From an uncultured Erysipelotrichaceae bacterium (lineage in GTDB: Bacteria; Bacillota_I; Bacilli_A; RFN20; CAG-826), in assembly GCA_900314865.1 (NCBI GenBank), contig OMWW01000004.1:65749-129748 (forward strand): a stretch of DNA of 64,000 nucleotides. Reading direction: 5' to 3'. Below the pieces are notes generated by a model. The model saw only the letters and a list, made by a program, of their open reading frames with translations, made no database searches and was not told the DNA's origin. Each line of letters begins with the position of its first letter. Position 1 is the stretch's first letter. Below, one piece after another: positions 10,157 through 16,180 of the stretch. The translations under genes were made by a program, and so were the position numbers.

Positions 10157-10811
10157 AGAAAGAATTGAATTATTAGGCCTTAGCTATGGCAAAGAAATAG
10201 CCATTTTAGTGACCTTCCTACTTGTATTTGTTGTTGGAGGGGTGTCAATTATCTTCTTTTTAAAAGAGACAATTATCGGAGCGGTTATTATTGCTTTTGG
10301 CCCTATTGTGGATGTTGTTTACATATCTCGCTATTCCTCGTTAGAGAAGAAGCAAGAAAAAGAACACGTTGATGAATTAATATCCTTACTTTCGTATTTT
10401 GAAATTTTCATTTCTAATGGGAACAATGTATATAACTCATTCAGACTCCTTTTACCTTATTGTTCAACCTTCATGGAAGATTCGATAAACAATTTACTTT
10501 TAGCAATTGATGTTGATAAAACAGTGGGCCCATATATCAATTTCGCTACTAAATTTCATTCTCACGTCATTGAATCATTGATGTTATCCATCTACCAAAT
10601 GGTGGACAACGGTGAAAACATCTCTCAATTTTCTGAGTTTGATATTTTATTTACTAACATCAGAAACAAGTTTCAAGAAGACTTAATCGAAGAAAAAAAG
10701 AAAGGACTTGAATTGTTTAATTCTTTCCCACTAGTTGGTGCAGGATTTATCACTATTACGTTATCGATTTCCATAATTGGAATCATAGGAGACTATGTCA
10801 ATGTCATCTAA
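10140..10811 (+). CDS. TadC-like integral membrane protein (T2SF-type platform)
   Basis: A 223-residue partner of the preceding gene. Two N-terminal hydrophobic helices (about 18-60) are followed by a cytoplasmic helical domain (ELISLLSYFEIFISNGNNVYNSF, with QMVDNGENISQFSEFD resembling the conserved GxxLxx region of T2SF domains) and a C-terminal helix (FITITLSISIIGIIG). With the preceding gene it would form the heteromeric inner-membrane platform. AAAGGAAA serves as ribosome site. It overlaps neighbours by 17 nt and 11 nt, so translation of the operon is coupled. Confidence 0.78.
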   Translation: MKRTLKERIELLGLSYGKEIAILVTFLLVFVVGGVSIIFFLKETIIGAVIIAFGPIVDVVYISRYSSLEKKQEKEHVDELISLLSYFEIFISNGNNVYNSFRLLLPYCSTFMEDSINNLLLAIDVDKTVGPYINFATKFHSHVIESLMLSIYQMVDNGENISQFSEFDILFTNIRNKFQEDLIEEKKKGLELFNSFPLVGAGFITITLSISIIGIIGDYVNVI

Positions 10812-11142
10812 TATTGGAATTATTTTATCAACCATCTTTGTTGTTGCTTTTGTACTTTTGGGAGGAGACTTGATTTGTATTTCTACTGCATATAGCAGTT
10901 TGGATAATACATCAATCACGGTTGGATATTTAATCTCGAAAAGCGGAAGAGTCGATCAAGAATATCTTTCTTCATTAGAGGATAGATACAAAATTGTTTT
11001 TGAATATGTAAGTTCGTCTACACCGGATCCAGGCGATGTAGTGGACTTCACTATATATCGTTATTACCATCCGTTATTAATCGCCAGTAACGACATGAAG
11101 ATTGTGGCTAAGAGAAGCACTGTTATTGGCTATTTCGGATAG
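10801..11142 (+). CDS. TadE-like pseudopilin candidate
   Basis: A 113-residue protein with an N-terminal membrane helix (IGIILSTIFVVAFVLLGGDL) followed by the pattern AYSSLDN...SxTVGYLISKSGRVDQEYL, which matches the way TadE-type proteins continue after their membrane anchor (small domain with a G[RK]V step). The start is the second ATG (10801): AGGAG at 10787-10791 is 9 nt before it but only 3 nt before the ATG at 10795. It overlaps the TadC-like gene by 11 nt. Confidence 0.72.
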   Translation: MSSNIGIILSTIFVVAFVLLGGDLICISTAYSSLDNTSITVGYLISKSGRVDQEYLSSLEDRYKIVFEYVSSSTPDPGDVVDFTIYRYYHPLLIASNDMKIVAKRSTVIGYFG

Positions 11143-11156
11143 AAAGGAGAAAAGCT

Positions 11157-11360
11157 ATGTCAGAAATTAAAGGACAACTATTAGGAATTATCTTAGTGTT
11201 GATTGTTTTCGGCGCTATTTCAGTGACAATGGTCAAGGTTTTCAAAGATACAGCATCATCTGTCAGTGATAAAGCCGGAGAAGCGGGTGAAGCTGCCCAA
11301 ATCGAAGCCAACAAAACTTCAAGAATGCACGATAGTCTTCTCACTTACTACAATGATTAA
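11157..11360 (+). CDS. Flp-like small pilin candidate (major subunit?)
   Basis: A 67-residue protein with a short basic head (MSEIKG), one hydrophobic helix (QLLGIILVLIVFGAISVTMV) and a small Ala/Glu/Ser-rich tail. Size, single helix and position at the end of a Tad-type operon are those of Flp major pilins, whose precursors are cut after a Gly by a TadV/prepilin peptidase. The usual Glu at +5 of the mature pilin is not obvious, and no prepilin peptidase is in the window. A clear AAAGGAG ribosome site and a terminator directly after the gene allow high, separate expression. Alternative: a generic single-helix membrane protein. Confidence 0.6.
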   Translation: MSEIKGQLLGIILVLIVFGAISVTMVKVFKDTASSVSDKAGEAGEAAQIEANKTSRMHDSLLTYYND

Positions 11361-11386
11361 TTGAGTTTAGCCACAACACTAAAACA

Positions 11387-11413
11387 GAGGGAAAAAGTCA
11401 TTCCCTCTTTTTT
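11387..11413 (+). terminator. Terminator of the Tad-like operon
   Basis: GAGGGAA / TTCCCTC stem (7 bp) with a T6 tail; flanking CTAAAACA and TGTTTTAG can extend the pairing. Confidence 0.9.
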
Positions 11414-11431
11414 GTTTTAGACAAAAAGTAA

Positions 11432-11437
11432 TATAAT
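11432..11437 (+). promoter_or_regulatory. -10 box of the acyl carrier protein gene
   Basis: TATAAT 18 nt before the ATG, with AAAGGAG between. No convincing -35. Confidence 0.55.
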
Positions 11438-11454
11438 AGTGAAAGGAGTTAAAA

Positions 11455-11679
11455 ATGGACATTAAAAAAGTAGTTTCTGATATCCTTTCAAAAAGAGTTG
11501 ATATCTCCTCTTTAAAAGAAGAAGATAGTCTCTCATCTTTGGGTTTAGATTCCCTCGATTTAGTGGAAGTAATGCTTGAAATTGAAGAGACCTTAAATAT
11601 TGAATTTGCTTCCGATGAAATCGCAGATGTTTCCACTCTTGGGGATGTTCTAAAATTAATTGAAACAAAATTGAAATAA
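11455..11679 (+). CDS. acpP: Acyl carrier protein
   Basis: A 74-residue acidic four-helix protein carrying acyl chains in fatty-acid and phospholipid synthesis. The phosphopantetheine attachment motif GLDSLDLVEV is intact (Ser33). It has its own promoter (TATAAT) and ribosome site (AAAGGAG), lies alone between the Tad-operon terminator and two tRNA genes, and is the only fatty-acid-related gene here except the acyl-ACP thioesterase at 44.1 kb. A dedicated ACP for another pathway is possible, but nothing in the neighbourhood suggests one. Confidence 0.93.
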   Translation: MDIKKVVSDILSKRVDISSLKEEDSLSSLGLDSLDLVEVMLEIEETLNIEFASDEIADVSTLGDVLKLIETKLK

Positions 11680-11741
11680 GGATTGATTTTATAAAAACGT
11701 GTATGATATTATCATTCTTGCGTTTTTGATAACGTAGTGTT

Positions 11742-11817
11742 GCCTACCTAGCTCAGTCGGTAGAGCTATCGGCTGTTAACCGATCGGTCGTGGGTTCGAG
11801 TCCCTCGGTAGGCGCCA
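11742..11817 (+). tRNA. tRNA-Asn (GTT)
   Basis: Acceptor stem GCCTACC / GGTAGGC, anticodon stem ATCGG / CCGAT around the loop CTGTTAA, T-loop TTCGAGT, discriminator G and an encoded CCA (11815-11817). Confidence 0.97.
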
Positions 11818-11825
11818 CTTAAATT

Positions 11826-11902
11826 GGCCTGTTGGAGAAGCGGCTTAACTCACCACCCTTTCACGGTGGCATTCAAGGGTTCGAATCCCTTACAGGTCAC
11901 CA
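11826..11902 (+). tRNA. tRNA-Glu (TTC)
   Basis: Acceptor stem GGCCTGT / ACAGGTC, anticodon stem CCACC / GGTGG around the loop CTTTCAC, T-loop TTCGAAT and an encoded CCA. It lies 8 nt after tRNA-Asn and is probably co-transcribed. Confidence 0.96.
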
Positions 11903-11914
11903 ATTTAGTTAAAT

Positions 11915-11944
11915 AGGATTGATACAAAATATCAGTCCTTTTTT
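11915..11944 (+). terminator. Terminator of the tRNA-Asn/tRNA-Glu unit
   Basis: AGGATTGATA / TATCAGTCCT stem (10 bp, one G-U) with a 5-nt loop and T6. Confidence 0.88.
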
Positions 11945-12005
11945 CTTACTTAAAATAATTGAACATATAATAGAATAAGACTATGTCTTATGTTAAGATA
12001 TAGAC

Positions 12006-12362
12006 ATGTCAAAACATAAAAGACCATTTGATCAAAATCTAGTTAATGCAATCAATAAACTTTGTTGGCCATTAGTTAACAATAATGGAATTAAAGTTTT
12101 TCTGCGCAATAACGCGAGATTTGAATCTGGAGCAGAACATATCGCTGGCAAGCTTCACGAATTAAAAGTTAGAGATATTGAACTATTACCGAATATGCTG
12201 AAGCAACCACTTTCTGTTAAAATCGACAAAAGAAAAGGGAAGCTGTACTTTGGAAAACGCAAAGGTGTTAATAAATTCCCTTATCTTAAAGTGGTGGTGA
12301 GAATCGAAAAAGATGAAACAGAAACGATAATCACAGTATGCTCATCTAAAAGATGCACTTGA
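12006..12362 (+). CDS. Small PBECR-like (barnase/EndoU/ColicinE5/RelE-type) nuclease candidate
   Basis: A 118-residue basic protein. The arrangement GAEHIAGKLHELKVRDIELLP, then PLSVKIDKRKGKLYFGKRK, then LKVVVRIEKDETETIITV, ending SSKR, looks like the PBECR group of metal-free RNase-fold domains usually found in phage polyproteins or toxins (His in helix 1, a late [ST]-x-[YR]-type strand). This is recognition of a pattern, not a search result. It is a stand-alone gene with no antitoxin-like neighbour, placed directly after two tRNA genes. It has no Shine-Dalgarno; an extended -10-like TGtTAAGAT ends 6 nt before the ATG, predicting a leaderless mRNA. Confidence 0.6.
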   Translation: MSKHKRPFDQNLVNAINKLCWPLVNNNGIKVFLRNNARFESGAEHIAGKLHELKVRDIELLPNMLKQPLSVKIDKRKGKLYFGKRKGVNKFPYLKVVVRIEKDETETIITVCSSKRCT

Positions 12363-12394
12363 ATTTTCTTGTTTGCTTTATTAGGTAAATTGTT

Positions 12395-12400
12395 TATAAT
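12395..12400 (+). promoter_or_regulatory. -10 box of the structured RNA
   Basis: TATAAT 6 nt before the first base of the closing helix of the RNA below, so the transcript should begin at its 5' end. Confidence 0.6.
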
Positions 12401-12405
12401 TTAAA

Positions 12406-12570
12406 TGTCAAAGGTGGAAATTCAGCGTAACGACCACGGCGCATTCTCTTGAATGGCACAAAGCGATGCAGGGGGAAACCGAATCCACTTAACACCTGGA
12501 ACGATTTAGTAGTTTCCTTAATTAGGCTGGCCTGCTTGACAAATAATAACACTTCAATTGAGGTGTTTTT
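12406..12570 (+). ncRNA. Unassigned structured RNA with own promoter and terminator
   Basis: The 165-nt spacer between two genes has all marks of an RNA gene. A TATAAT lies just upstream. A closing helix pairs TGTCAA(12406-12411)+AGG with CCT+TTGACA(12536-12541). One hairpin is CATTC / GAATG (12442-12455). A long arm pairs GGAAAC (12474-12479) with GTTTCC (12512-12517), with further inner pairing (AATC / GATT or TCCA / TGGA). AGGTG (12412-12416) could also pair with the loop CACCT (12493-12497) as a pseudoknot. A terminator hairpin (ACACTTCA / TGAGGTGT plus T5) closes it before the acetyltransferase gene. Composition is more GC-rich than the flanks. It lacks the SRP GGAAG/AGCAG motif, T-box, tmRNA and RNase P landmarks and any riboswitch core I know. 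It may be a free small RNA or a terminating leader of the acetyltransferase gene. Confidence 0.65.
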
Positions 12571-12591
12571 ATTTTTTGATATTATATTGAT

Positions 12592-13236
12592 ATGGAAAAG
12601 AAAATTAAACCAATTTACCCAAATGCACAATTTAAAACTTTTTGCTATATCAAAAGTGTAATTACTAGACCAAACATTATTGTGGGTGATTATTCATATT
12701 ATGATGATATGGATGAAGGACCAGTATCTTTTGAAAAGCATGTAACACATCATTATGACTTTATGGGTGATAAGCTTATTATTGGTAAGTTTGTTGCTAT
12801 TGCAAGAGGCGTGGAATTTGTCATGAATGGCGCTAATCATATGTTAGATTGTTTAACTACATATCCTTTTGAAATCATTGATGAATTCAAAGGTCTATCT
12901 AGATTATTCGGTGATAGAGGAAATCGTGGTGATACAGTAGTCGGTAACGATGTTTGGATTGGCCAACATGCTACAATATTACCAGGTGTTCATATTGGTG
13001 ATGGTGCAGTTATTGGCGCTAATGCGGTAGTGGCAAAAGATGTTCCTCCTTATGCGGTTGTCGTAGGTAATCCCGCAGTTGTTAAGAAATATAGATTTGA
13101 TAAAGAAACAATTGATCTTCTTTTGGAACTCAAGTGGTGGGATAAAGATATCGAAGAAATTAAAAAGCTTATTCCATTACTTACTGGGGATTTAGAACAA
13201 AGCAAAAAAGAATTAAGAGCCTTACTTAAAAAGTAA
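12592..13236 (+). CDS. Xenobiotic O-acetyltransferase, CatB/Vat family (hexapeptide repeat)
   Basis: A 214-residue left-handed beta-helix acetyltransferase. The order [28 protein letters not shown] (family His), a loop with [10 protein letters not shown], then hexapeptide coils ([35 protein letters not shown]) and WW in the last helix is that of xenobiotic acetyltransferases (type B chloramphenicol and streptogramin A acetyltransferases). They transfer acetyl from acetyl-CoA to a hydroxyl on the drug; the real substrate here is unknown and resistance cannot be concluded. No Shine-Dalgarno; an extended -10 (TGaTATTAT, 12577-12585) lies 6 nt before the ATG, so it is predicted leaderless. Confidence 0.88.
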   Translation: MEKKIKPIYPNAQFKTFCYIKSVITRPNIIVGDYSYYDDMDEGPVSFEKHVTHHYDFMGDKLIIGKFVAIARGVEFVMNGANHMLDCLTTYPFEIIDEFKGLSRLFGDRGNRGDTVVGNDVWIGQHATILPGVHIGDGAVIGANAVVAKDVPPYAVVVGNPAVVKKYRFDKETIDLLLELKWWDKDIEEIKKLIPLLTGDLEQSKKELRALLKK

Positions 13237-13340
13237 TGTTCGGTCTGTGGCTATAGGTGTTCGGTCTGTATCAAAACACTGTAACCCTGCCATCAAAGAA
13301 CTTTAATTGTGATACGAGAAATCTGTCACAATTTTTCTTT
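13237..13340 (+). repeat. tRNA 3'-end remnant with flanking 12-bp direct repeats and terminator
   Basis: Directly after the acetyltransferase stop, TGTTCGGTCTGT occurs twice (13237-13248 and 13258-13269, 21 bp apart). CCCTGCCATCAAAG (13285-13298) is identical to the 3' end and flank of tRNA-Trp (22046-22059). It is followed by a terminator-like hairpin AATTGTGA / TCACAATT with a T-rich tail, as after a tRNA gene. No intact tRNA precedes it. A scar of a lost tRNA copy or an attachment site fits best. Confidence 0.5.
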
Positions 13341-13464
13341 TTTTAGGGTGATTGGTTTTACAAAAGACATTCTCACACTGAATGGTGTTTTTTATTATTC
13401 TCTAGTTTCATTAATTAAAAAGTGATAAACTAAGAAAAGTAAGAAAAATAAGAAAGGATATATT

Positions 13465-13686
13465 ATGGAGAAAGAAATCGAAGGGAGATTCATTGTAAGT
13501 GTCAAGGTTGGTCCTAAAGGACAAATAACCGTTCCTGTGGAAGCTAGAAAAATGTTTGATATTAAAGAAGGCGATACCTTGATGGTTTTAGGTGATAAAG
13601 AAAAAGGCATCGCGTTAGTTAAAGATGATGTGTTTTATCAATTGATGGGAGGAATGGAATATGCCAACCGCAATAAAGATAAATAA
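13465..13686 (+). CDS. AbrB/SpoVT/MazE-type DNA-binding protein
   Basis: A 73-residue swapped-hairpin DNA-binding protein. The AbrB core is plain: VKVGPKGQITVPVEARKMFD then IKEGDTLMVLGDKEKGIALV. Its end overlaps the start of the ABC-transporter ATPase by 26 nt, so it most likely autoregulates the export operon, an arrangement common in Bacillota. AAAGGA precedes the ATG. Confidence 0.88.
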   Translation: MEKEIEGRFIVSVKVGPKGQITVPVEARKMFDIKEGDTLMVLGDKEKGIALVKDDVFYQLMGGMEYANRNKDK

Positions 13687-14398
13687 TTTACGTAAAGAAT
13701 ACGAAGATGTGGTGGCTGTTAATGATTTGAATTTGGAAATCGAAGAAGGAGAGCTATTTTCTTTACTTGGTGTTAATGGTGCAGGAAAAACAACAACTAT
13801 CAAGATGCTATCAACTCTCACTAAACCCACTTCAGGTGATGCTTTCATTTACGATTATTCGATTTTAAAAGATCAAGACAAAATAAAAGAGTTAATTGAT
13901 ATATCGATGCAAGAAACAGCTGTTGCAAGAAAACTAACAGTAGAAGAAAATATCGAGTTTTATGCTAAATTATCGGGACAAGACAAAGATGAAATCGAAA
14001 AAACAAAGAAATACGTTTATGATTCTTTTGGCCTTGAAAAAGTAGCGAAAAAACAAGCTTTGAAGCTTTCTGGTGGTTGGCAAAGAAAGCTATCAATCGC
14101 TTTAGCGTTAGTCACGAAACCAAAAGTTCTATTTCTTGATGAACCAACATTAGGTCTTGATGTTATTGCTAGAAGAGAATTATGGAATACAATCAACAAA
14201 TTAAAAAATGACATGACTATAATTCTTACTACTCATTACATGGAAGAAGCCGAGGCTTTATCAAGTAGAATAGGCATAATGAAAGATGGAGATTTGTTGT
14301 TTGTTGGAACTAAAGAAGAACTATTTACAAAAACAAACAAGACAAACGTTGAAGACGCCTTTATTGAAATAGTATCAGGAGGTGACTTCCATGCTTAA
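13661..14398 (+). CDS. ABC transporter ATP-binding protein (drug/lipid export type)
   Basis: A 245-residue ATPase of the ABC-2 exporter class. Walker A GVNGAGKTTT, Q-loop SMQETAVARKLTVEENI, signature LSGGWQRKLSIALAL (Trp replaces the usual Gln after GG), Walker B VLFLDEPTLGLD and the switch TTHYMEEAE are all present. It pairs with the membrane subunit downstream, which it overlaps by 8 nt, and is preceded by an AbrB-type regulator. The substrate cannot be told from sequence. Confidence 0.93.
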   Translation: MPTAIKINNLRKEYEDVVAVNDLNLEIEEGELFSLLGVNGAGKTTTIKMLSTLTKPTSGDAFIYDYSILKDQDKIKELIDISMQETAVARKLTVEENIEFYAKLSGQDKDEIEKTKKYVYDSFGLEKVAKKQALKLSGGWQRKLSIALALVTKPKVLFLDEPTLGLDVIARRELWNTINKLKNDMTIILTTHYMEEAEALSSRIGIMKDGDLLFVGTKEELFTKTNKTNVEDAFIEIVSGGDFHA

Positions 14399-15143
14399 AT
14401 CATTAAATAGAATATTTACTCTTACAAGTCGAAACATCAAAGAAATATTACGTGATCCACTTTCACTAATATTTACATTTGGTCTTCCGCTATTTATGGA
14501 AATATTGTTCTATCTTATTTTCCACAATTTAACTAGCCAATTTGAGATGAGATATCTCGCTCCGGGAATTGTGGCTTTTGGACAAACATTTTTAACTCTA
14601 TTTGTGGGATTACTTATTTCTATAGATAGAGGGACTTCATTCTTAACGAGATTATATGTCTCAAAAGCAAAATCATATGAATTTATTTTTGGTTATGCTT
14701 TAGCAATGCTACCAATAGTTTTAGTTCAATCAATTCTTTTCTTTCTTGTTGGAGGTATGTTTGATACATCATTATTTGGCGTTGGAATGGTTCTAGGTAT
14801 ATTGGTTAGTGTTATTACATCATTATTCTTTATTGCCTTTGGAATCTTAATTGGTTCTCTCTGTTCCGAAAAGTCGGTTGGTGGAGTTTCTTCTATTTTG
14901 ATTACTGGTCAATCTGTATTATCCGGTATGTGGTTTCCAATTGATGGACTAAATGGCGTTATGGTAACGATTATGAAGGTACTCCCTTTTAAAAACGCCA
15001 CAATGATTGTGCAAAATATGATTAATGGTGTTAACGATGGTTTTAATGATTTTGTATTACCTTTAATCATTGTTCTTGCATATACTATTGTTGGATTTGT
15101 AATTGCCATATTAGTTTTTAAATCCAAGATGAAAAATAAGTAA
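14391..15143 (+). CDS. ABC-2 type transporter permease
   Basis: A 250-residue membrane subunit with an N-terminal amphipathic segment (SRNIKEILRDPLSLIFTFGLP, the usual ABC-2 entry), five to six membrane helices, and the conserved late region GQSVLSGMWFPIDGLNG before the last helices. ATG 14391 is the start: AGGAGG lies 8 nt upstream, and the alternative GTG at 14382 is part of that site. The TALE of the operon is a weak hairpin (AAAGC / GCTTT) before the next gene. Confidence 0.92.
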   Translation: MLKSLNRIFTLTSRNIKEILRDPLSLIFTFGLPLFMEILFYLIFHNLTSQFEMRYLAPGIVAFGQTFLTLFVGLLISIDRGTSFLTRLYVSKAKSYEFIFGYALAMLPIVLVQSILFFLVGGMFDTSLFGVGMVLGILVSVITSLFFIAFGILIGSLCSEKSVGGVSSILITGQSVLSGMWFPIDGLNGVMVTIMKVLPFKNATMIVQNMINGVNDGFNDFVLPLIIVLAYTIVGFVIAILVFKSKMKNK

Positions 15144-15216
15144 AGACGTAAAGCCGTTTCAAGCGCTTTTTTAAGAAAACAATGATATTTATAAAAAAAC
15201 ACACTATATTATTTTT

Positions 15217-15582
15217 ATGAAACGTTTAGAGTCTCAAGAAGATTACTTAGAGAAAATACTTCAAATATCTCAAAAGAAAGAAGTAGTGCACGCGGTTGAT
15301 ATTGCGCGTGAAATGTCTTTTTCTAAACCTTCTGTTTCTATTGCAATGAATAAGCTTAAGGAACAAGGTTATATTGAAATAAATGATAAAGGTGATATCT
15401 CATTAACCCAAAGTGGTTTATTAATCGCTGAGAAAACACTAGAAAAACACATTATCTTAACGAAAATGCTTATGTATCTTGGTGTGGACGAAAAAACAGC
15501 AATGGAAGACGCTTGCAAGTTGGAACATGACATCTCTGATAAAGCATGGGAATCCATTAAAAAGCATTGGAATCAAAAATAA
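15217..15582 (+). CDS. DtxR/MntR-family metal-dependent repressor
   Basis: A 121-residue regulator: winged helix (about 1-70, SQEDYLEKILQIS, HAVDIAREMSFSKPSVSIAMNKL, GYIEINDKGDISLTQSG) and a dimerisation/metal region ending EDACKLEHDISD. The metal ligands of MntR have counterparts (Asp9, Glu12 and the E-x3-LEH group). It probably binds Fe2+ or Mn2+ and represses the feo operon, which starts 130 bp downstream and carries a palindromic operator over its start site. There is no C-terminal SH3 domain. The start is predicted leaderless (TATATT at 15205-15210, 6 nt before ATG, no Shine-Dalgarno). Confidence 0.88.
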   Translation: MKRLESQEDYLEKILQISQKKEVVHAVDIAREMSFSKPSVSIAMNKLKEQGYIEINDKGDISLTQSGLLIAEKTLEKHIILTKMLMYLGVDEKTAMEDACKLEHDISDKAWESIKKHWNQK

Positions 15583-15618
15583 ATAGTTATAATTTTTATT
15601 AATAATAAAGAGAGAAGA

Positions 15619-15640
15619 GTTAGTGGCAACTAACTTTTTT
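15619..15640 (+). terminator. Terminator of the regulator gene that doubles as a second operator-like palindrome
   Basis: GTTAGT-GGCA-ACTAAC followed by a T6 tail works as a terminator hairpin. Its arms are identical to those of the operator on the feo start site 58 bp downstream, and it sits just upstream of the feo -35. Confidence 0.65.
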
Positions 15641-15641
15641 C

Positions 15642-15692
15642 TTTACACTTGTCTTTATAAGTATATAATATTTTTGGTTAGTTAAGACTAAC
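15642..15692 (+). promoter_or_regulatory. feo promoter with DtxR-type operator
   Basis: -35 TTTACA (15642-15647), 16-bp spacer, -10 TATAAT (15664-15669). The expected start is near 15676, and the palindrome GTTAGT-TAAG-ACTAAC lies at 15677-15692, so a bound repressor would cover the initial transcribed region. The arms resemble the TTAGGTTAG half of classical DtxR/IdeR boxes. Confidence 0.75.
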
Positions 15693-15712
15693 TCATATAG
15701 GAGGAAATAGGC

Positions 15713-15925
15713 ATGCCAATATTCTTAGCACCATTAAATACTGATATGAAAGTAGTGAAGGTTCTTCTTGATGATAAAACCAAGAAACACTTAGAAAGCC
15801 TAGGTATTTTGCTTAATTCCTCTATTAGAATCATTTCCTCTGTTAATGGTGGCGTCGTTGTCGCTGTTAAAGATGGAAGACTAGCGTTAGATCGTTCTGT
15901 CGCTAGCAAAATTCTAGTTGCGTAG
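15713..15925 (+). CDS. feoA: FeoA-domain protein 1
   Basis: A 70-residue SH3-like FeoA protein (LGILLNSSIRIISSVNGGVVVAVKDGRLALDR), a cytoplasmic partner of FeoB in Fe(II) uptake. It is the first gene of the operon, with AGGAGG and its own regulated promoter. A second, slightly longer FeoA follows; paired FeoA genes before feoB are frequent in anaerobic Bacillota and may form a heteromeric contact to FeoB. Confidence 0.88.
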   Translation: MPIFLAPLNTDMKVVKVLLDDKTKKHLESLGILLNSSIRIISSVNGGVVVAVKDGRLALDRSVASKILVA

Positions 15926-15939
15926 AAAGGAAGGAATTT

Positions 15940-16179
15940 ATGCTTAAAAGACTAGATGAATTCAAAATAGGCGAGACTGGCCTAATTAAAAAAGTGGAAG
16001 GTGAAGGTCGCCTTCGAAGAAGACTGTTTGATATGGGTGTGACTCCTGGGGCAACAGTTTATCTAAGAAAGAAAGCTCCATTAGGAGACCCTATTGAAGT
16101 CACGATTAGAGGCTACGAACTTACATTAAGAAAATCAGAAGCGTGTTTAGTAGTCTTAGAAGTTAAGGGAGACCAATAA
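15940..16179 (+). CDS. feoA: FeoA-domain protein 2
   Basis: A 79-residue FeoA with the classical core GETGLIKKVEGEGRLRRRLF, DMGVTPGATVYLRKKAPLGD and PIEVTIRGYELTLRKSEA. It is closer to the textbook FeoA than the first copy. It has an AAGGAAGG ribosome site and lies 14 nt after the first feoA and 1 nt before feoB, so all are co-expressed. Confidence 0.93.
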   Translation: MLKRLDEFKIGETGLIKKVEGEGRLRRRLFDMGVTPGATVYLRKKAPLGDPIEVTIRGYELTLRKSEACLVVLEVKGDQ

Positions 16180-16180
16180 T

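Noticed and set aside
6769-11360. Competence (ComG) operon instead of Tad
   Set aside because: The ATPase has VirB11/CpaF-style motifs, and there are two half-size membrane platform proteins rather than one ComGB; no ComGC-like pilin signature is seen.
12406-12570. SRP RNA, T-box, tmRNA or known riboswitch
   Set aside because: The SRP GGAAG/AGCAG loop, the T-box GGNACCGCG-type element, tRNA-like ends and the riboswitch cores I know are all missing.
12449-12661. 70-residue + strand ORF and the opposing 12394-12630 frame
   Set aside because: Both lie within the structured RNA and its terminator; neither has a ribosome site and the translated sequence is low-quality.
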